From Microbispora corallina (GTDB taxonomy: Bacteria; Actinomycetota; Actinomycetes; Streptosporangiales; Streptosporangiaceae), in contig NZ_BOOC01000039.1 in assembly GCF_016863035.1 (NCBI RefSeq), positions 29,181 to 93,180 of the forward strand: DNA of 64,000 nucleotides, written 5' to 3'. The notes below the pieces were generated by a model. The model was not told where the DNA came from. It was given only the letters and a program-made list of their open reading frames with translations, and made no database searches. Position numbers and translations under genes: made by a program. Of this stretch, positions 46,112 through 54,814 are shown piece by piece; position 1 is the first letter of the stretch, and every line of letters begins with the position of its first letter.

Positions 46112-47542
46112 ATGAGCGAATCCTCCGGCGAGGAGAAGAATGTCAGGAAACGGCCGCCGAGGCAGGCCGTGTCGAAGACGACGGACGACAACTCGCGGGT
46201 GAAACGCGCCCGGAGCGTCAAGAAAGAGAAGGACGATCCGGACGCGACGGCGACCACGACGTCCTTTCCCATCTCCACTGTGGGGCCGCCGCTCAAGAAG
46301 TCCAAGCGCACCGCGGTCGTGCCGGACGCGACGGTCGAGAAGGACATCGAGAAGGAAGAGGAGCCGGTCGAGACCGTGGGCGGTCCCGACCCGATCATCA
46401 TCCACGCGCCGGACAAGGTCGATCACGGGCCCGGCACGCACCCCGACGTCGCCCTGCTGACCGCGACGGCCGACACCAGGGACTACATCGAGTCGGACTA
46501 CCTGTACCAGGCGCTCAAGCAGCTCAGGGAGAACGACCTGTTCGCCGACCTGCTCACGACGGTGACCAGCCAGGGGCCGGACGACTGGGGCGCCCTCGTC
46601 GCCTCCCAGTACGACCCGTCCGTGGTGTTCCGGTCCATGCCCGACGACGTGCTCACCCGGATGGCCAAGGTCGATCCGTCCGTGGGCATCGTGGTCGTGG
46701 ACGGCGTCGGCTTCGACGACCTGGAGGTGGGCAGGGCCAACGGTGGGCCGCTCGCGGCGTACAACTCGATCCTGCACGTCATCGAGCACAACAAGGTGAC
46801 CTCCAAGGACGCCCCCTACGCGTTGAAGAACGGCGGCGGCTACTGGACGTACTTCCACGGTGTGCTGTTCGAGCTGTGCAACGCCTCCCAGCGAACCGCC
46901 ATCCAGGCCATCGACAAGGCCGCGGCCGACGGCGACCTCGACTGCGTGAGCTTCGTCCTCGCCAAGGAGACCCTGGAGGCCGCGAGCGAGGACCTGCACG
47001 ACCAACTGATGACGCAGGCGCTCCAGGACAAGGCGTGCCACACCGTACGCGACGAGGGCGCGAGCACCACGAGCGTCCTGCCGAGCCCGCAGCCCGCGAA
47101 GATGCTCTACGGCAACATCTCCGACTCGCGTGCCGCGCGGCTCACCAGCAATGTGAAGAAGGGCCACGCGCTCGGCTACGTGGACGCCTGGAAGCGCGAC
47201 TACGCGGCCCAGTACAAGGCCAAGAACGCGGAGTCGTTCGCCCAGTTCGAGCAGTGGCTGGCGATGGCGGGCGACCCGCCCGCCATCGACCACGCGGCGG
47301 TGGTCCACCAGTTCACCGGCATCAACGTGACCAAGGACGAGGTCACCAGGATTCAGGACCACACGCGGGAGACCTACGCCAACCCGGACACCTTCGACCC
47401 CGAGGCCGCCCAGTCCGACGACGAGGACTTCGTCCTGCCGACGACCACCCCTACGAAGTCCACCAAGCCGAAGAGCACGAAGTCCACGAAGACCACCAAG
47501 AAGCCGCCCACGAAGCGCAGGAAGACCGGCGTCAAGAAGTGA
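46112..47542 (+). CDS. Paralogue 2: NLS-rich protein with the same globular domain
   Basis: A 476-residue protein. The N-terminal 100 residues are charged and disordered (VKRARSVKKEK at 30-40, KKSKR near 62), then GGPDPIII precedes the domain. Residues 109-440 match paralogue 1 and paralogue 4: HPDVALLT, SDYLYQALKQLR, GPDDWGALV, GIVVVDGVGFDDLE, YNSILHVIEH, GGGYWTYFHGVLFELCNA and GDLDCVSFVLAKETLE. The C-terminal 35 residues are T, K, S and P rich, ending in KRRKTGVKK, like a histone H1 tail. It starts 14 bases after paralogue 1 with GAAGG upstream. Function unknown. Confidence 0.85.
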   Translation: MSESSGEEKNVRKRPPRQAVSKTTDDNSRVKRARSVKKEKDDPDATATTTSFPISTVGPPLKKSKRTAVVPDATVEKDIEKEEEPVETVGGPDPIIIHAPDKVDHGPGTHPDVALLTATADTRDYIESDYLYQALKQLRENDLFADLLTTVTSQGPDDWGALVASQYDPSVVFRSMPDDVLTRMAKVDPSVGIVVVDGVGFDDLEVGRANGGPLAAYNSILHVIEHNKVTSKDAPYALKNGGGYWTYFHGVLFELCNASQRTAIQAIDKAAADGDLDCVSFVLAKETLEAASEDLHDQLMTQALQDKACHTVRDEGASTTSVLPSPQPAKMLYGNISDSRAARLTSNVKKGHALGYVDAWKRDYAAQYKAKNAESFAQFEQWLAMAGDPPAIDHAAVVHQFTGINVTKDEVTRIQDHTRETYANPDTFDPEAAQSDDEDFVLPTTTPTKSTKPKSTKSTKTTKKPPTKRRKTGVKK

Positions 47543-47572
47543 GGCGCGGCCGACGCCACGAGAGGCGGGCTC

Positions 47573-47883
47573 ATGAGCGAAGCTCCAGAAGGGAGCCCAC
47601 CGTCCACCCCGCGCTCCGGCCGGACATCGCGCTGGTGACCTTCGATACGTCCGGGCCGGACTACCTCGCGGGCGATCACCTGTACCAGGTCCTCGTCAAG
47701 ATCCGCGACAGTCCGATCTCCGTCGAGCTGCTCGGGAACGTGACGAACCAGGCGCCGGACGACTGGAAGGCCCTGGTCGCCGAGCCCACGAAGCCCAAGA
47801 AGCAGGTCAAGAAGAAGACCAGGACCCCCGCGTCCCGTGGCAAGACGCCCACCCGAAAGCAGAAGAAGCAGGCGGCCTCATGA
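47573..47883 (+). pseudogene. Paralogue 3: internally deleted and frameshifted copy
   Basis: The start ATGAGCGAAGC resembles the start of paralogue 2. That frame gives only 21 residues and stops. A second frame then holds the first 50 residues of the shared domain (RPDIALVTFDTSGPDYLAGD; IRDSPISVELLGNVTNQAPD) and jumps straight to the basic tail (KKQVKKKTRTPASRGKTPTR). About 300 residues of the domain are deleted. Its stop overlaps the ATG of paralogue 4 (ATGA). It could still drive coupled translation of paralogue 4. Confidence 0.75.
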
Positions 47884-49592
47884 CCCTCCAAGGCGAGAAG
47901 AACGCGTTCAACAAGCGCGACAGGTCGAGTTCGACCGTAAAGCCGGTGAAGCGCCCGAGGCAGAACCCCGCCACCCTGGCGCCCCCCACCCCGACCGTCC
48001 CCCCGACGCCGGTCACGGCAATCCGGCTGCCCACGATGTCGGACCCGTTCGCGAGCATGACCTGGCTCAACCCGTCGTCGTCGACCACCACCACCAAGCC
48101 GCTGAGCACGCCGATCGCGACACCCACCAAGCCGCTGAGCACGCCGATCGCGACACCCACCAAGCCGACGACCAAGCCGACGACCAAGCCGACCTCGACC
48201 TCGACCACGACCAAGACGCCCGCCAAGCCCCCGGCGATCAGGAGGCTGACGCCGGCCAAGGGCGGCACGACCCCCACCTCTTCGGGGAGTACGACAACGA
48301 CGCCCCCGCCCACCACGACGACGAGCGCCCCGACCATGATGGGCGGCCCCGACCCGATCATCATCAAGGGCCCCGCCACGAGCACGAGCAGGGGCCGCTC
48401 CAGCTCCGCCCCGGCGCCCCCCACCCGACCGGACATCGCCCTGCTGACCTACGACGCGCAGGACCCGCGCGACATGCGGAGCGACTACCTGTACCAGGCG
48501 CTCCAGAAGATCCGCAACAACACGATCTTCACGGACCTGCTCGACAAGGTGACGAGCAAGGCGCCGGACGACTGGAGCTCGCTCGCCACCACCCAACTCA
48601 GCCTCCCGGACACCGACCGACTCATGGAAAAGGACGTGCTGGACCGGCTGGTCAAGGTCCCCAAGTCCGTGGGGATCGTGGTCGTCGACGGCGCCCACTT
48701 CCCGCAGCTCGAACAGGAACGCGACGACAACGGGCCGCTCGCGTCCTATAACTCGGAGCTGCACGTCATCCAGCACGCTCCGCTGGCGGACACCGACAAC
48801 ACCCCTCTTCCGCTGTCCCAGGGCGGCGGCTACTGGGCGTATCTCCGCGACGTCACGTTCGAGATGTCCAACGCCTCGCAGCGCGACACCCTGCAGCGCA
48901 TCGACCAGGCGGCGAAGGCGGGCGACCTCGACTGCGTCAGCTTCACGCTGGCGAAGGAGACGCTGGAGACCACGAGTGAGACGATCCATGATGACCTGAT
49001 GAGCAAGGCGCTCAACAGCAAGGACATCCGCACCATCATCGACGAGGGCGCGACCAGACCCTCGGAGGTGACCGTGCCGGAGCGCGACTCGATCCTCTAC
49101 TCCACCATCCAGGTCGCGCCTAGCGTCCGGCTCCGTGGGGCCGTCCAGGGCGGGCACGCGGAAGGCTTGATCGGCCTGTGGAAGCAGGACTACGCCGGGC
49201 CGTACCAGGCGAAGAACGGCACGCAGTTCGCCGCGTTCGACGCGTGGACGAAGGGCACGGGCGGCAAGCCGACCGGGATTGACCACGCGGGAACCGTCTT
49301 GCGGCTCACCGGCCAGCGCGTGAGCTCGTCGGACGTAGGGGTGATCGAGAGCGACACGCTACGGAGGTACGACGGCCTCCAGGTCGACGCCCCCGTCTCG
49401 ACGACGACCACCGGCACCCCGCACACCACCGGCGGCAGTGGCAGTTCGAGCAGCAGCAATCGCAGCAGTTCGAGCTCGAAGCCGAAGAAGGCGAAGAAGA
49501 CGAGCAAGTCGGCGAAGAAGAAGACGACCACGCCCAAGACCCCGCGCTCGACGAGCGGCAGTTCCAGCGGCGGCAAGCATGTCATCACGTGA
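47880..49592 (+). CDS. Paralogue 4: NLS-rich protein with the same globular domain
   Basis: The longest copy, 570 residues. Residues 1-180 are T, P, K and S rich and disordered, with KPVKRPRQ at 21-28 and a tandem repeat of TKPLSTPIATP. GGPDPIII then precedes the domain, as in paralogue 2. Residues 182-505 carry the shared motifs: RPDIALLT, SDYLYQALQKIR, APDDW, GIVVVDGAHFPQLE, YNSELHVIQH, GGGYWAYLRDVTFEMSNA and GDLDCVSFTLAKETLE. The tail has KPKKAKKTSKSAKKK. It is coupled to the degenerate copy by a 4-base overlap. Function unknown; see the neighbouring toxin. Confidence 0.85.
   Translation: MTLQGEKNAFNKRDRSSSTVKPVKRPRQNPATLAPPTPTVPPTPVTAIRLPTMSDPFASMTWLNPSSSTTTTKPLSTPIATPTKPLSTPIATPTKPTTKPTTKPTSTSTTTKTPAKPPAIRRLTPAKGGTTPTSSGSTTTTPPPTTTTSAPTMMGGPDPIIIKGPATSTSRGRSSSAPAPPTRPDIALLTYDAQDPRDMRSDYLYQALQKIRNNTIFTDLLDKVTSKAPDDWSSLATTQLSLPDTDRLMEKDVLDRLVKVPKSVGIVVVDGAHFPQLEQERDDNGPLASYNSELHVIQHAPLADTDNTPLPLSQGGGYWAYLRDVTFEMSNASQRDTLQRIDQAAKAGDLDCVSFTLAKETLETTSETIHDDLMSKALNSKDIRTIIDEGATRPSEVTVPERDSILYSTIQVAPSVRLRGAVQGGHAEGLIGLWKQDYAGPYQAKNGTQFAAFDAWTKGTGGKPTGIDHAGTVLRLTGQRVSSSDVGVIESDTLRRYDGLQVDAPVSTTTTGTPHTTGGSGSSSSSNRSSSSSKPKKAKKTSKSAKKKTTTPKTPRSTSGSSSGGKHVIT
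48093..48158 (+). repeat. Tandem 33-bp repeat inside paralogue 4
   Basis: Two identical 33-base units (starting ACCAAGCCGCTGAGC) encode TKPLSTPIATP twice. They are followed by three 12-base units of the type ACCAAGCCGACG that encode TKPT. This is recent slippage-type growth of the linker. Confidence 0.85.
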
Positions 49593-49826
49593 CGCGGGAC
49601 GCCACCGCACTGACGCCAGCCACCGGCTGTGGGACTGCAGGCACACGTGCACGCCGACCGGGGCACCTCGATGACTTCCAAGCCGGTCGCGGCGCTGCTG
49701 GTCGACTTGAACATCGCGCAAAGCCACAGCCGGCCCCGAGTGTCTAACGACAATCCCTACTCTGTCGGGGTAAAAGTCTCCTGTCGCCATGATCGGACCA
49801 CGCAGGCAAAGGTGACCTGGGCAGGG
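49593..49826. other. Intergenic gap between convergent genes
   Basis: About 230 bases between paralogue 4 and a minus-strand sigma gene. No convincing hairpin with a T-tract and no gene is visible. Confidence 0.4.
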
Positions 49827-50843
49827 TCAGGGGCATGGAACGTCGTCATTGGCGTCGGGCAGGCTGCTCGGCAGGTCGAACGTCGCGAACAGTGCGCTGT
49901 CCTGGAATGAGACCACCCGTGTGATCTGTGACGCGGCGAAGGTCAAGACCTGGATCGAGTGTGCCCGGTGGATGCCGTCATGGTCACGCCGATAGGTGGC
50001 GATCGCCGGTTGGCCGTTGGCGGCGGTCGGGATGACGTGGATGTCTGCGGGGTTGGCGGGGATCCGGGAGGCGAGGAAGCGAGCGATTGCCTCGCTGCCG
50101 AGGAACCAGGTGGTGATCGGGGGCATTTCGTACACTGCGTCGGCTGCGAGGAGCTCCATGAGCCCGGTGATGTCGGCGTTCTGGAACGCGGTGGCGTACC
50201 GGTCGAGCAGCGCGCGCTGGTCTGGGTCGGCTGGTTCGAGGAGCTCGTCTTCGGTGGGTGCGGCCTGTTCGAGGCGTGTCCTGGCTCGTTGCAGCAGGCT
50301 GTTGACGGCGGCGTGTGAGATGTCGAGCAGGTTGGCGACCTCGGGTGTCTGCCAGCTCAGCACGTCGCGCAGGATCAGCACGGCGCGTTGTCTGCCGGGC
50401 AGGTACTGCAGGGCGGCGATCAGAGCCAGCCGCGTCCCCGCGCGGGAGGCCACGATCGAGGCGGGGTCGGGCGCCGTGGTGACGAGCAGTGCGTCGGGCA
50501 ACGGCTCCAACCAGGCCACCTCCGTCAACGGCGCGGTAACGGGCGCGTCAGCCCCTTCGGCCGGGCTGTTCAGGCCCGAGGGCAGCAGACGGCGGCGGCG
50601 GTTCTCAAGCGCCCTCAGGCAGGCGTTGGTCGCGATCCGATACAACCAGGTACGCAGTGACGCCCTGCCTTCGAAGCCGGCATATGAGCGCCAGGCGCGT
50701 AACAGGGTCTCCTGCACGAGGTCCTCGGCGTCGTGCACCGAACCGAGCATGCGGTAGCAGTAGGCCAGCAGTTCGTGACGGTAGGGATCGGTGAGTCGGG
50801 CGAAGTCTTCGCTGCCAGACGTCATCGTTGCCGCAGGTTCCAT
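49827..50843 (-). CDS. ECF sigma factor with SnoaL-like C-terminal domain (SigG/TIGR02960 type)
   Basis: A 338-residue protein. Region 2 lies at about 12-85 (FARLTDPYRHELLAYCYRML, then GSVHDAEDLVQETLLRAWRS) and region 4 at about 145-200 (LPGRQRAVLILRDVLSWQTP; EVANLLDISHAAVNSLLQRA). A NTF2/SnoaL-like domain follows at about 215-335 (LDRYATAFQNADITGLMELL, AADAVYEMPPITTWFLG). Such fused domains control activity in place of an anti-sigma factor. I chose the ATG at 50843 because GGGGAGA precedes it; the frame extends further upstream. It faces the paralogue operon at its end and is probably unrelated to it. Confidence 0.92.
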   Translation of the reverse strand: MEPAATMTSGSEDFARLTDPYRHELLAYCYRMLGSVHDAEDLVQETLLRAWRSYAGFEGRASLRTWLYRIATNACLRALENRRRRLLPSGLNSPAEGADAPVTAPLTEVAWLEPLPDALLVTTAPDPASIVASRAGTRLALIAALQYLPGRQRAVLILRDVLSWQTPEVANLLDISHAAVNSLLQRARTRLEQAAPTEDELLEPADPDQRALLDRYATAFQNADITGLMELLAADAVYEMPPITTWFLGSEAIARFLASRIPANPADIHVIPTAANGQPAIATYRRDHDGIHRAHSIQVLTFAASQITRVVSFQDSALFATFDLPSSLPDANDDVPCP

Positions 50844-51060
50844 CGCCGTCTCCCCAGTGTCCTCACGCGCGTTTCCATGGCTCGGGTTCCCCCTTTGTAC
50901 AGACCCCGATCGGGGCCGAAAATCATCGGTCGTTGTCGTGACCCGTCCACGCGGAGCCGCTCGACGGTTCACTGCCCAGCGTCACTACGCCGGCACACCA
51001 TCATGCTCTGGGCAGGGCCAAGGCCCTGTCCGCAGGTGAAGCGATGGATCGTACGCGGCC

Positions 51061-51170
51061 GACCGATGAGTTCGGATGCCCGGCCGTATCTGTACGAGTG
51101 ACGGCACGCGATCGCCCCAGCAACGCGCGGCCGGGAAGTCACCGGGATTGGGGCGTGATGGTGCTGAAGG
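51061..51170 (+). promoter_or_regulatory. Promoter/leader-like element, copy 1 of 3
   Basis: The core reads GATGAG, then CCGTATCTGTACGAG, then CGATCG, followed about 25 bases later by CGGGAAGTCACCG. The same order and spacing is found at 60695-60808 and 61840-61957 on the minus strand. The rest of the gap 50844-51306 has no intact gene. No plus-strand gene survives downstream of this copy. Confidence 0.6.
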
Positions 51171-51306
51171 AGATGAGAGAGAGCGAGCGCTCGATCCGTG
51201 ACCTCAGCACGGCGATATTGACAGTCCGGCGCTCGGTCTCCTGGGCGAGGGAAGCCCGTCGTCGACCACGAAGCGCACTTCGGGGACCGCTGCGTCCTCG
51301 TGCGCG

Positions 51307-52557
51307 TCAGCTTGCCGTCAGCGCGTCCAGGCGTCGCTCCAGCTCGGTGCGTTCCACGCTGTTCGCGGAGAGCGCGATCGCCCGCTCATAAGCGCGGCCG
51401 GCGCCGGTCAGGTCGCCGGCGCGCTTGAGCAGTTCGGCGTGCGCCGCGTGCAACGGCTGGTAGTGCTCCAGCGCCTGATTGCTCAGCAACGGCTGGAGCA
51501 GTTCGAGACCGGCCTGTGCCCCGTAGGCGAGCCCGACCGCGGTCGCGCGGTTGACCTCGACCACCGGTGAAGGATCGAGCCGGCCGAGCGCCTGGTACAG
51601 TTCCGCGATCCGCGCCCAGGCCAGGGGGTCGTCGTCCGCCACCCGCATGTGCAGAGCGGCGATCGCCGCCTGGAGTTGGTACGGGCCGGGGCCGCCGGAA
51701 CGCACCGCGCGCTCCAGCGCACGCAGACCTTCACCGATCCGCTCCTCGTCCCACTGGGATCGCTCCTGGGCCTCCAGCGGAACGTAATTCCCTCTTTCGT
51801 CGACCCGGGCGGCGCGACGGGAGTCCTGCAGCAGCATCAACGCCAGCAATCCCCACGCCTCGGCATCGCCGGGCATCAGCTCGCACACCAGGCGTCCCAG
51901 ACGGATCGCCTCGGCGCACAGCTCCGCCCGCACCAGACGGTCGCCCTCGCCGGCGGAGTACCCCTCGTTGAAGATCAGATACACCACGCGGAGCACACCC
52001 CGTACGCGACCGGGGAGGTCCTCGTCCGGGGGCACGCGGTACGGGATGCCCGCATTGGCGATCTTGTGCTTGGCCCGGACGATGCGCTTGCCCATGGTGG
52101 GTTCCGCGACGACGAACGCTCGTGCGATCTCGCCGGTGGTCAGGCCGCCGAGCGTGCGCAACGTCAGCGCGACCCGCGCCGGGAGGTCCAGCGCCGGATG
52201 ACAGCAGGTGAAGATCAGCCGCAGCCGGTCGTCGGCGATCGTACTCGCCTCGGCCGCCGGCGGATGCTCGTGTTCGTTCAGGCGCAGCAGCGCGGCCAGC
52301 CGCTCGGCGCGATCGGAGATCGACTGTTCACGGCGCAGCCGGTCGATCGCGCGCCGCCGGGCCGCGACCGTGATCCACGCCGCCGGATTGTCGGGAACCC
52401 CGTCACGCCGCCAGGTCGCGAGCGCGGCCTCGAACGCGTCCTGAACGGCGTCCTCGGCCAGCTGGAAGTCACCGACGTACCTGATCAAGGTGGACAGGAC
52501 GGCCGCCCGTTCGTCCCGGAACACTCCTGCGGCCGCCGTCGTGACCACGTCACCCAT
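51307..52557 (-). CDS. ECF42-like sigma factor with DUF6596/TPR extension
   Basis: A 416-residue protein with region 2 (VLSTLIRYVGDFQLAEDAVQ, then DAFEAALATWRRDG), region 4 (LTLRTLGGLTTGEIARAFVV; AEPTMGKRIVRAKHKIANAG) and the DUF6596 and TPR-like extension (VLRVVYLIFNEGYSAGEGDR; YQALGRLDPSPVVEVNRATA). It is a distant paralogue of the sigma factor at 27.8 kb. Here the upstream genes encode an ABM-like protein and a tautomerase-like protein rather than a DGPF protein. Those may be its targets or partners. The start at 52557 has GAGGAC upstream. Confidence 0.92.
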   Translation of the reverse strand: MGDVVTTAAAGVFRDERAAVLSTLIRYVGDFQLAEDAVQDAFEAALATWRRDGVPDNPAAWITVAARRRAIDRLRREQSISDRAERLAALLRLNEHEHPPAAEASTIADDRLRLIFTCCHPALDLPARVALTLRTLGGLTTGEIARAFVVAEPTMGKRIVRAKHKIANAGIPYRVPPDEDLPGRVRGVLRVVYLIFNEGYSAGEGDRLVRAELCAEAIRLGRLVCELMPGDAEAWGLLALMLLQDSRRAARVDERGNYVPLEAQERSQWDEERIGEGLRALERAVRSGGPGPYQLQAAIAALHMRVADDDPLAWARIAELYQALGRLDPSPVVEVNRATAVGLAYGAQAGLELLQPLLSNQALEHYQPLHAAHAELLKRAGDLTGAGRAYERAIALSANSVERTELERRLDALTAS

Positions 52558-52725
52558 CGTCAGTCCTCGCCCGTCTCCCGGACGTTCACGCTCACCTGGC
52601 CGCCTTCTCGCCCGATCGCGGACGATGGCCGCCTGTGTCATGCCTCGGAAATTTTGGGCCGAGACGCCCGGAGACGGCCAGACCGGTCGGTGACTCCTGT
52701 CGCAGGCGGTGCCGCACCGCCGATA

Positions 52726-53031
52726 TCAGGCCCCAGGAAATCTGTAGGACCCGACGACGGAGCCGTGGTTCACCTCCGGCGGTGCGACCATGCGCTCGGT
52801 CGCGCTCTGCGCGAACTTCTGAAACGACGGGAGTTCGCCGAGGACGTCGTCCTCGGTCTCGGACAGGAGGAGGTGGACGAAGCCCACCCCGTCGGGCAGG
52901 CTGACAGTGAGGTATCGGATACCGCCGGGGTCCTTCTCGTTGAGTTCCGCGTAGACACGCTCGATGAGCTGCTGGTTCTCCTCGGCGGCTTCGGGTTTCG
53001 TTTCGTAGCGGATCACGCTGATCTTCTGCAT
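52726..53031 (-). CDS. Small monooxygenase-fold (ABM-like) protein, paralogue A
   Basis: A 101-residue protein: ISVIRYETKPEAAEENQQLI, then ERVYAELNEKDPGGIRYLTV, VGFVHLLLSETE and GSVVGSYRF at the end. Spacing and motifs fit the ferredoxin-like dimeric alpha/beta-barrel (ABM or antibiotic biosynthesis monooxygenase-like) fold. The gene at 58.7 kb is clearly a relative (VQYETRPESADENQRLVETV). Its reaction is not known. It precedes the ECF42-like gene by 168 bases on the same strand. Confidence 0.8.
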   Translation of the reverse strand: MQKISVIRYETKPEAAEENQQLIERVYAELNEKDPGGIRYLTVSLPDGVGFVHLLLSETEDDVLGELPSFQKFAQSATERMVAPPEVNHGSVVGSYRFPGA

Positions 53032-53143
53032 CTCGGCTCTCCTTCGATCGACGGGGACTTACCCGGGCTCTGTGGGATGACGGGGCCCGTGACCACGCGG
53101 GGCGTGCCGGTGGATCCGGCACGCCCCATTCCGGCGTATGTGC

Positions 53144-53554
53144 CTAGTGGTTCAGCGCCGCCACTGCCTTGACGATCTCGGGATTGTCCGACTGAAGGGC
53201 GCCGGACCAGCCCGCGTTCTCAAGGGGGTAGTGGTTCATCAGCAGCAGCGTCTCGTCGGTGTCGGCGATGCCCTGGTAGCCCTCCGCGATCGCACCGAGG
53301 ATCTTCCTCGTCATGGTCCTCTTGACATGGAGGTCGTCGAGTTCCGGGGCTTCGAGGAAGCAGAGCGGCTTGATGGGCCCGTCGTTGACACGCCCGTTCT
53401 GGGCGACGTTGTCCGGCGAGTACTCCCGAAGCCAGACCCGGACGTCGGCAAGGTGCTGGTAAGCGGTGTCGATGGCCTCGGTGATCTCCGCCATCATCTT
53501 CCGCTTGGCCTGATCACCGATTCCGATGGGGGCTTCGATCAAAAACTGCGGCAT
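53144..53554 (-). CDS. Tautomerase-superfamily protein
   Basis: A 136-residue protein whose mature start is Pro (MPQFLIEAPIGIGDQAKRKM), the catalytic residue of the 4-oxalocrotonate tautomerase superfamily. MMAEITEAIDTAYQ follows, and there is a second repeat-like half (CFLEAPELDDLHVKRTMTRK). Members move double bonds in keto-enol substrates or dehalogenate; the substrate here is unknown. I chose the ATG at 53554, which exposes Pro-1; the frame is open upstream. It is probably the first gene of the minus-strand set that ends with the sigma factor. Confidence 0.82.
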   Translation of the reverse strand: MPQFLIEAPIGIGDQAKRKMMAEITEAIDTAYQHLADVRVWLREYSPDNVAQNGRVNDGPIKPLCFLEAPELDDLHVKRTMTRKILGAIAEGYQGIADTDETLLLMNHYPLENAGWSGALQSDNPEIVKAVAALNH

Positions 53555-54071
53555 GTCTGTCTCCTGTTCGTACATGGCTAGAGGGTGTCGGCAACCAGAC
53601 GCCGGCGCGCCGGCGTTCTCTCGCCGATCAACACAGTTGGACAATACAATGATCTGGTTGGAAAAAACAACCAGCTTGTTCGTCCAAACCGGCGTGGAGG
53701 CTGCGACGGTTGGCCGAGGCGGCGACGACGAGCGCAAGGGCAGGAGGAGACCGTACGGCGGCACGACCATGCGTGGGTTCCATCCGCCTCGTTGGTTCGC
53801 CACCACACCGCGGCGGAGCTTTGCGGCCGCCGCCCCCCATGAACTCATCGGCCACGCGAGCCGAAGCAGCTGCTTCGGAGTACGGAGCTCGATGTGCATG
53901 TCTTCACGCTCCGCAGCGCCGGCGGAGCGGTGGCCGTCGAAATGCGGAATCCTGATGGCCCGATGGAGGAAACGCCACCAGCCGGCCGGGAAGCGCGCCT
54001 GACCCTGTGAGGCCGGGTGAACGCCAGGGTGCGATATCGGCGGGCGATGGCAGACCTATGCGGTCACAGCA
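53555..54071. other. Gene-free stretch with an AT-rich palindrome
   Basis: More than 500 bases without a supported gene. Around 53625-53690 the GC content is clearly lower than its surroundings, with an inverted repeat (see 53654-53674). Nothing else was recognised; the rest may be eroded coding sequence. Confidence 0.45.
53654..53674. promoter_or_regulatory. Inverted repeat CTGGTTG-N7-CAACCAG
   Basis: Perfect 7-base arms separated by GAAAAAA, 100 bases upstream of the tautomerase start. It may be a regulator site for that minus-strand operon, or a hairpin. Confidence 0.45.
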
Positions 54072-54737
54072 CTAGCCATCGCTGCCGGAGAACGGTGCGA
54101 GGAGGAGGTCGACGAGGCGCTGCCGGGCGTCTTCGTGGCCGTCCAGGCACGCGCTGCCGGTGCGGGCGGCGTCGGCGATGGTCACCTGATGGGCGCACAG
54201 GGCGCGGAGGGTGTCCAGGTCCGTACTGATCGTGGCATCGGGGGGCTCGGCCGCCCGACGCCGGTCGATCCGTACGGAATCCGCGCTGACTTCGGCGACG
54301 TAGGTCTCCCCGTCGACGTGGAACTCGTAGACACCGCGCAGTTCGGCGGCTCGGCTGGGGTCGAAGCCCGCTTTGACGCTGAGCAGAAGTGAGTCCAGGC
54401 CGAGTTCGCCCTGAGGCGGAGAGGGCGCGTCGTTTCCCCATTGTCCGAGTTGGAGCAGGATGGGCTCCAGGCGGCGGCCCCATGCGGTGAGTTCGTAGAC
54501 GTGGACCCGTGCCGGAGCGCCGAGGTCGCGGCGCTCGACGACGCCCTCCTCGGCCAGCTCACGCAGTCGCTGGCTCAGCACGTTCGGGCTCACGCCGGGC
54601 AGGCCGCTCAGCAGGTCGTTGAAGCGCTTGGGCCCGAGCAGCAGGTCGCGGACCACCAGGAGCGCCCATCGTTCGCCTATGGCATCCAGCCCCCGGGCCA
54701 CACCGCACGCATCACCGTAGCTACGCCTGGCGTTCAT
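54072..54737 (-). CDS. HxlR-family regulator with SCP2-like C-terminal domain
   Basis: The N-terminal 110 residues of 221 are an HxlR winged helix (LDAIGERWALLVVRDLLLGP, then KRFNDLLSGLPGVSPNVLSQ, RLRELAEEGVVERR). About 120-215 resemble an SCP2 sterol-carrier-like domain (YEFHVDGETYVAEVSADSVR, then TDLDTLRAL). This arrangement is common in actinobacterial repressors of the divergent gene. Here that gene encodes a flavin-binding protein, with a GGTTAACC palindrome between them. Confidence 0.9.
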   Translation of the reverse strand: MNARRSYGDACGVARGLDAIGERWALLVVRDLLLGPKRFNDLLSGLPGVSPNVLSQRLRELAEEGVVERRDLGAPARVHVYELTAWGRRLEPILLQLGQWGNDAPSPPQGELGLDSLLLSVKAGFDPSRAAELRGVYEFHVDGETYVAEVSADSVRIDRRRAAEPPDATISTDLDTLRALCAHQVTIADAARTGSACLDGHEDARQRLVDLLLAPFSGSDG

Positions 54738-54754
54738 GGCTCCACGATATCGGC

Positions 54755-54764
54755 AGGTTAACCT
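54755..54764. promoter_or_regulatory. Palindrome AGGTTAACCT between divergent genes
   Basis: A perfect 10-base palindrome in the 77-base gap between the HxlR regulator and the PNPOx-like gene. A related half site, GTTTAACTT, follows at 54771-54779. It is a candidate operator of the HxlR protein. Confidence 0.5.
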
Positions 54765-54814
54765 AAAGGAGTTTAACTTGTTTTTTAGGAGTTGCTTCCT
54801 TAGGGTCGGCAGGT

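Noticed and set aside
44484..49286. Three long minus-strand frames opposite the paralogue genes
   Set aside because: All are shadows; the plus-strand genes share sequence with each other at protein level, which shows the coding strand.
44508..49592. Assigning the paralogues to a known toxin or peptidase family
   Set aside because: The His and Glu residues in YNxxLHxIxH and the VTFE motif do not form a known catalytic signature that I can defend.
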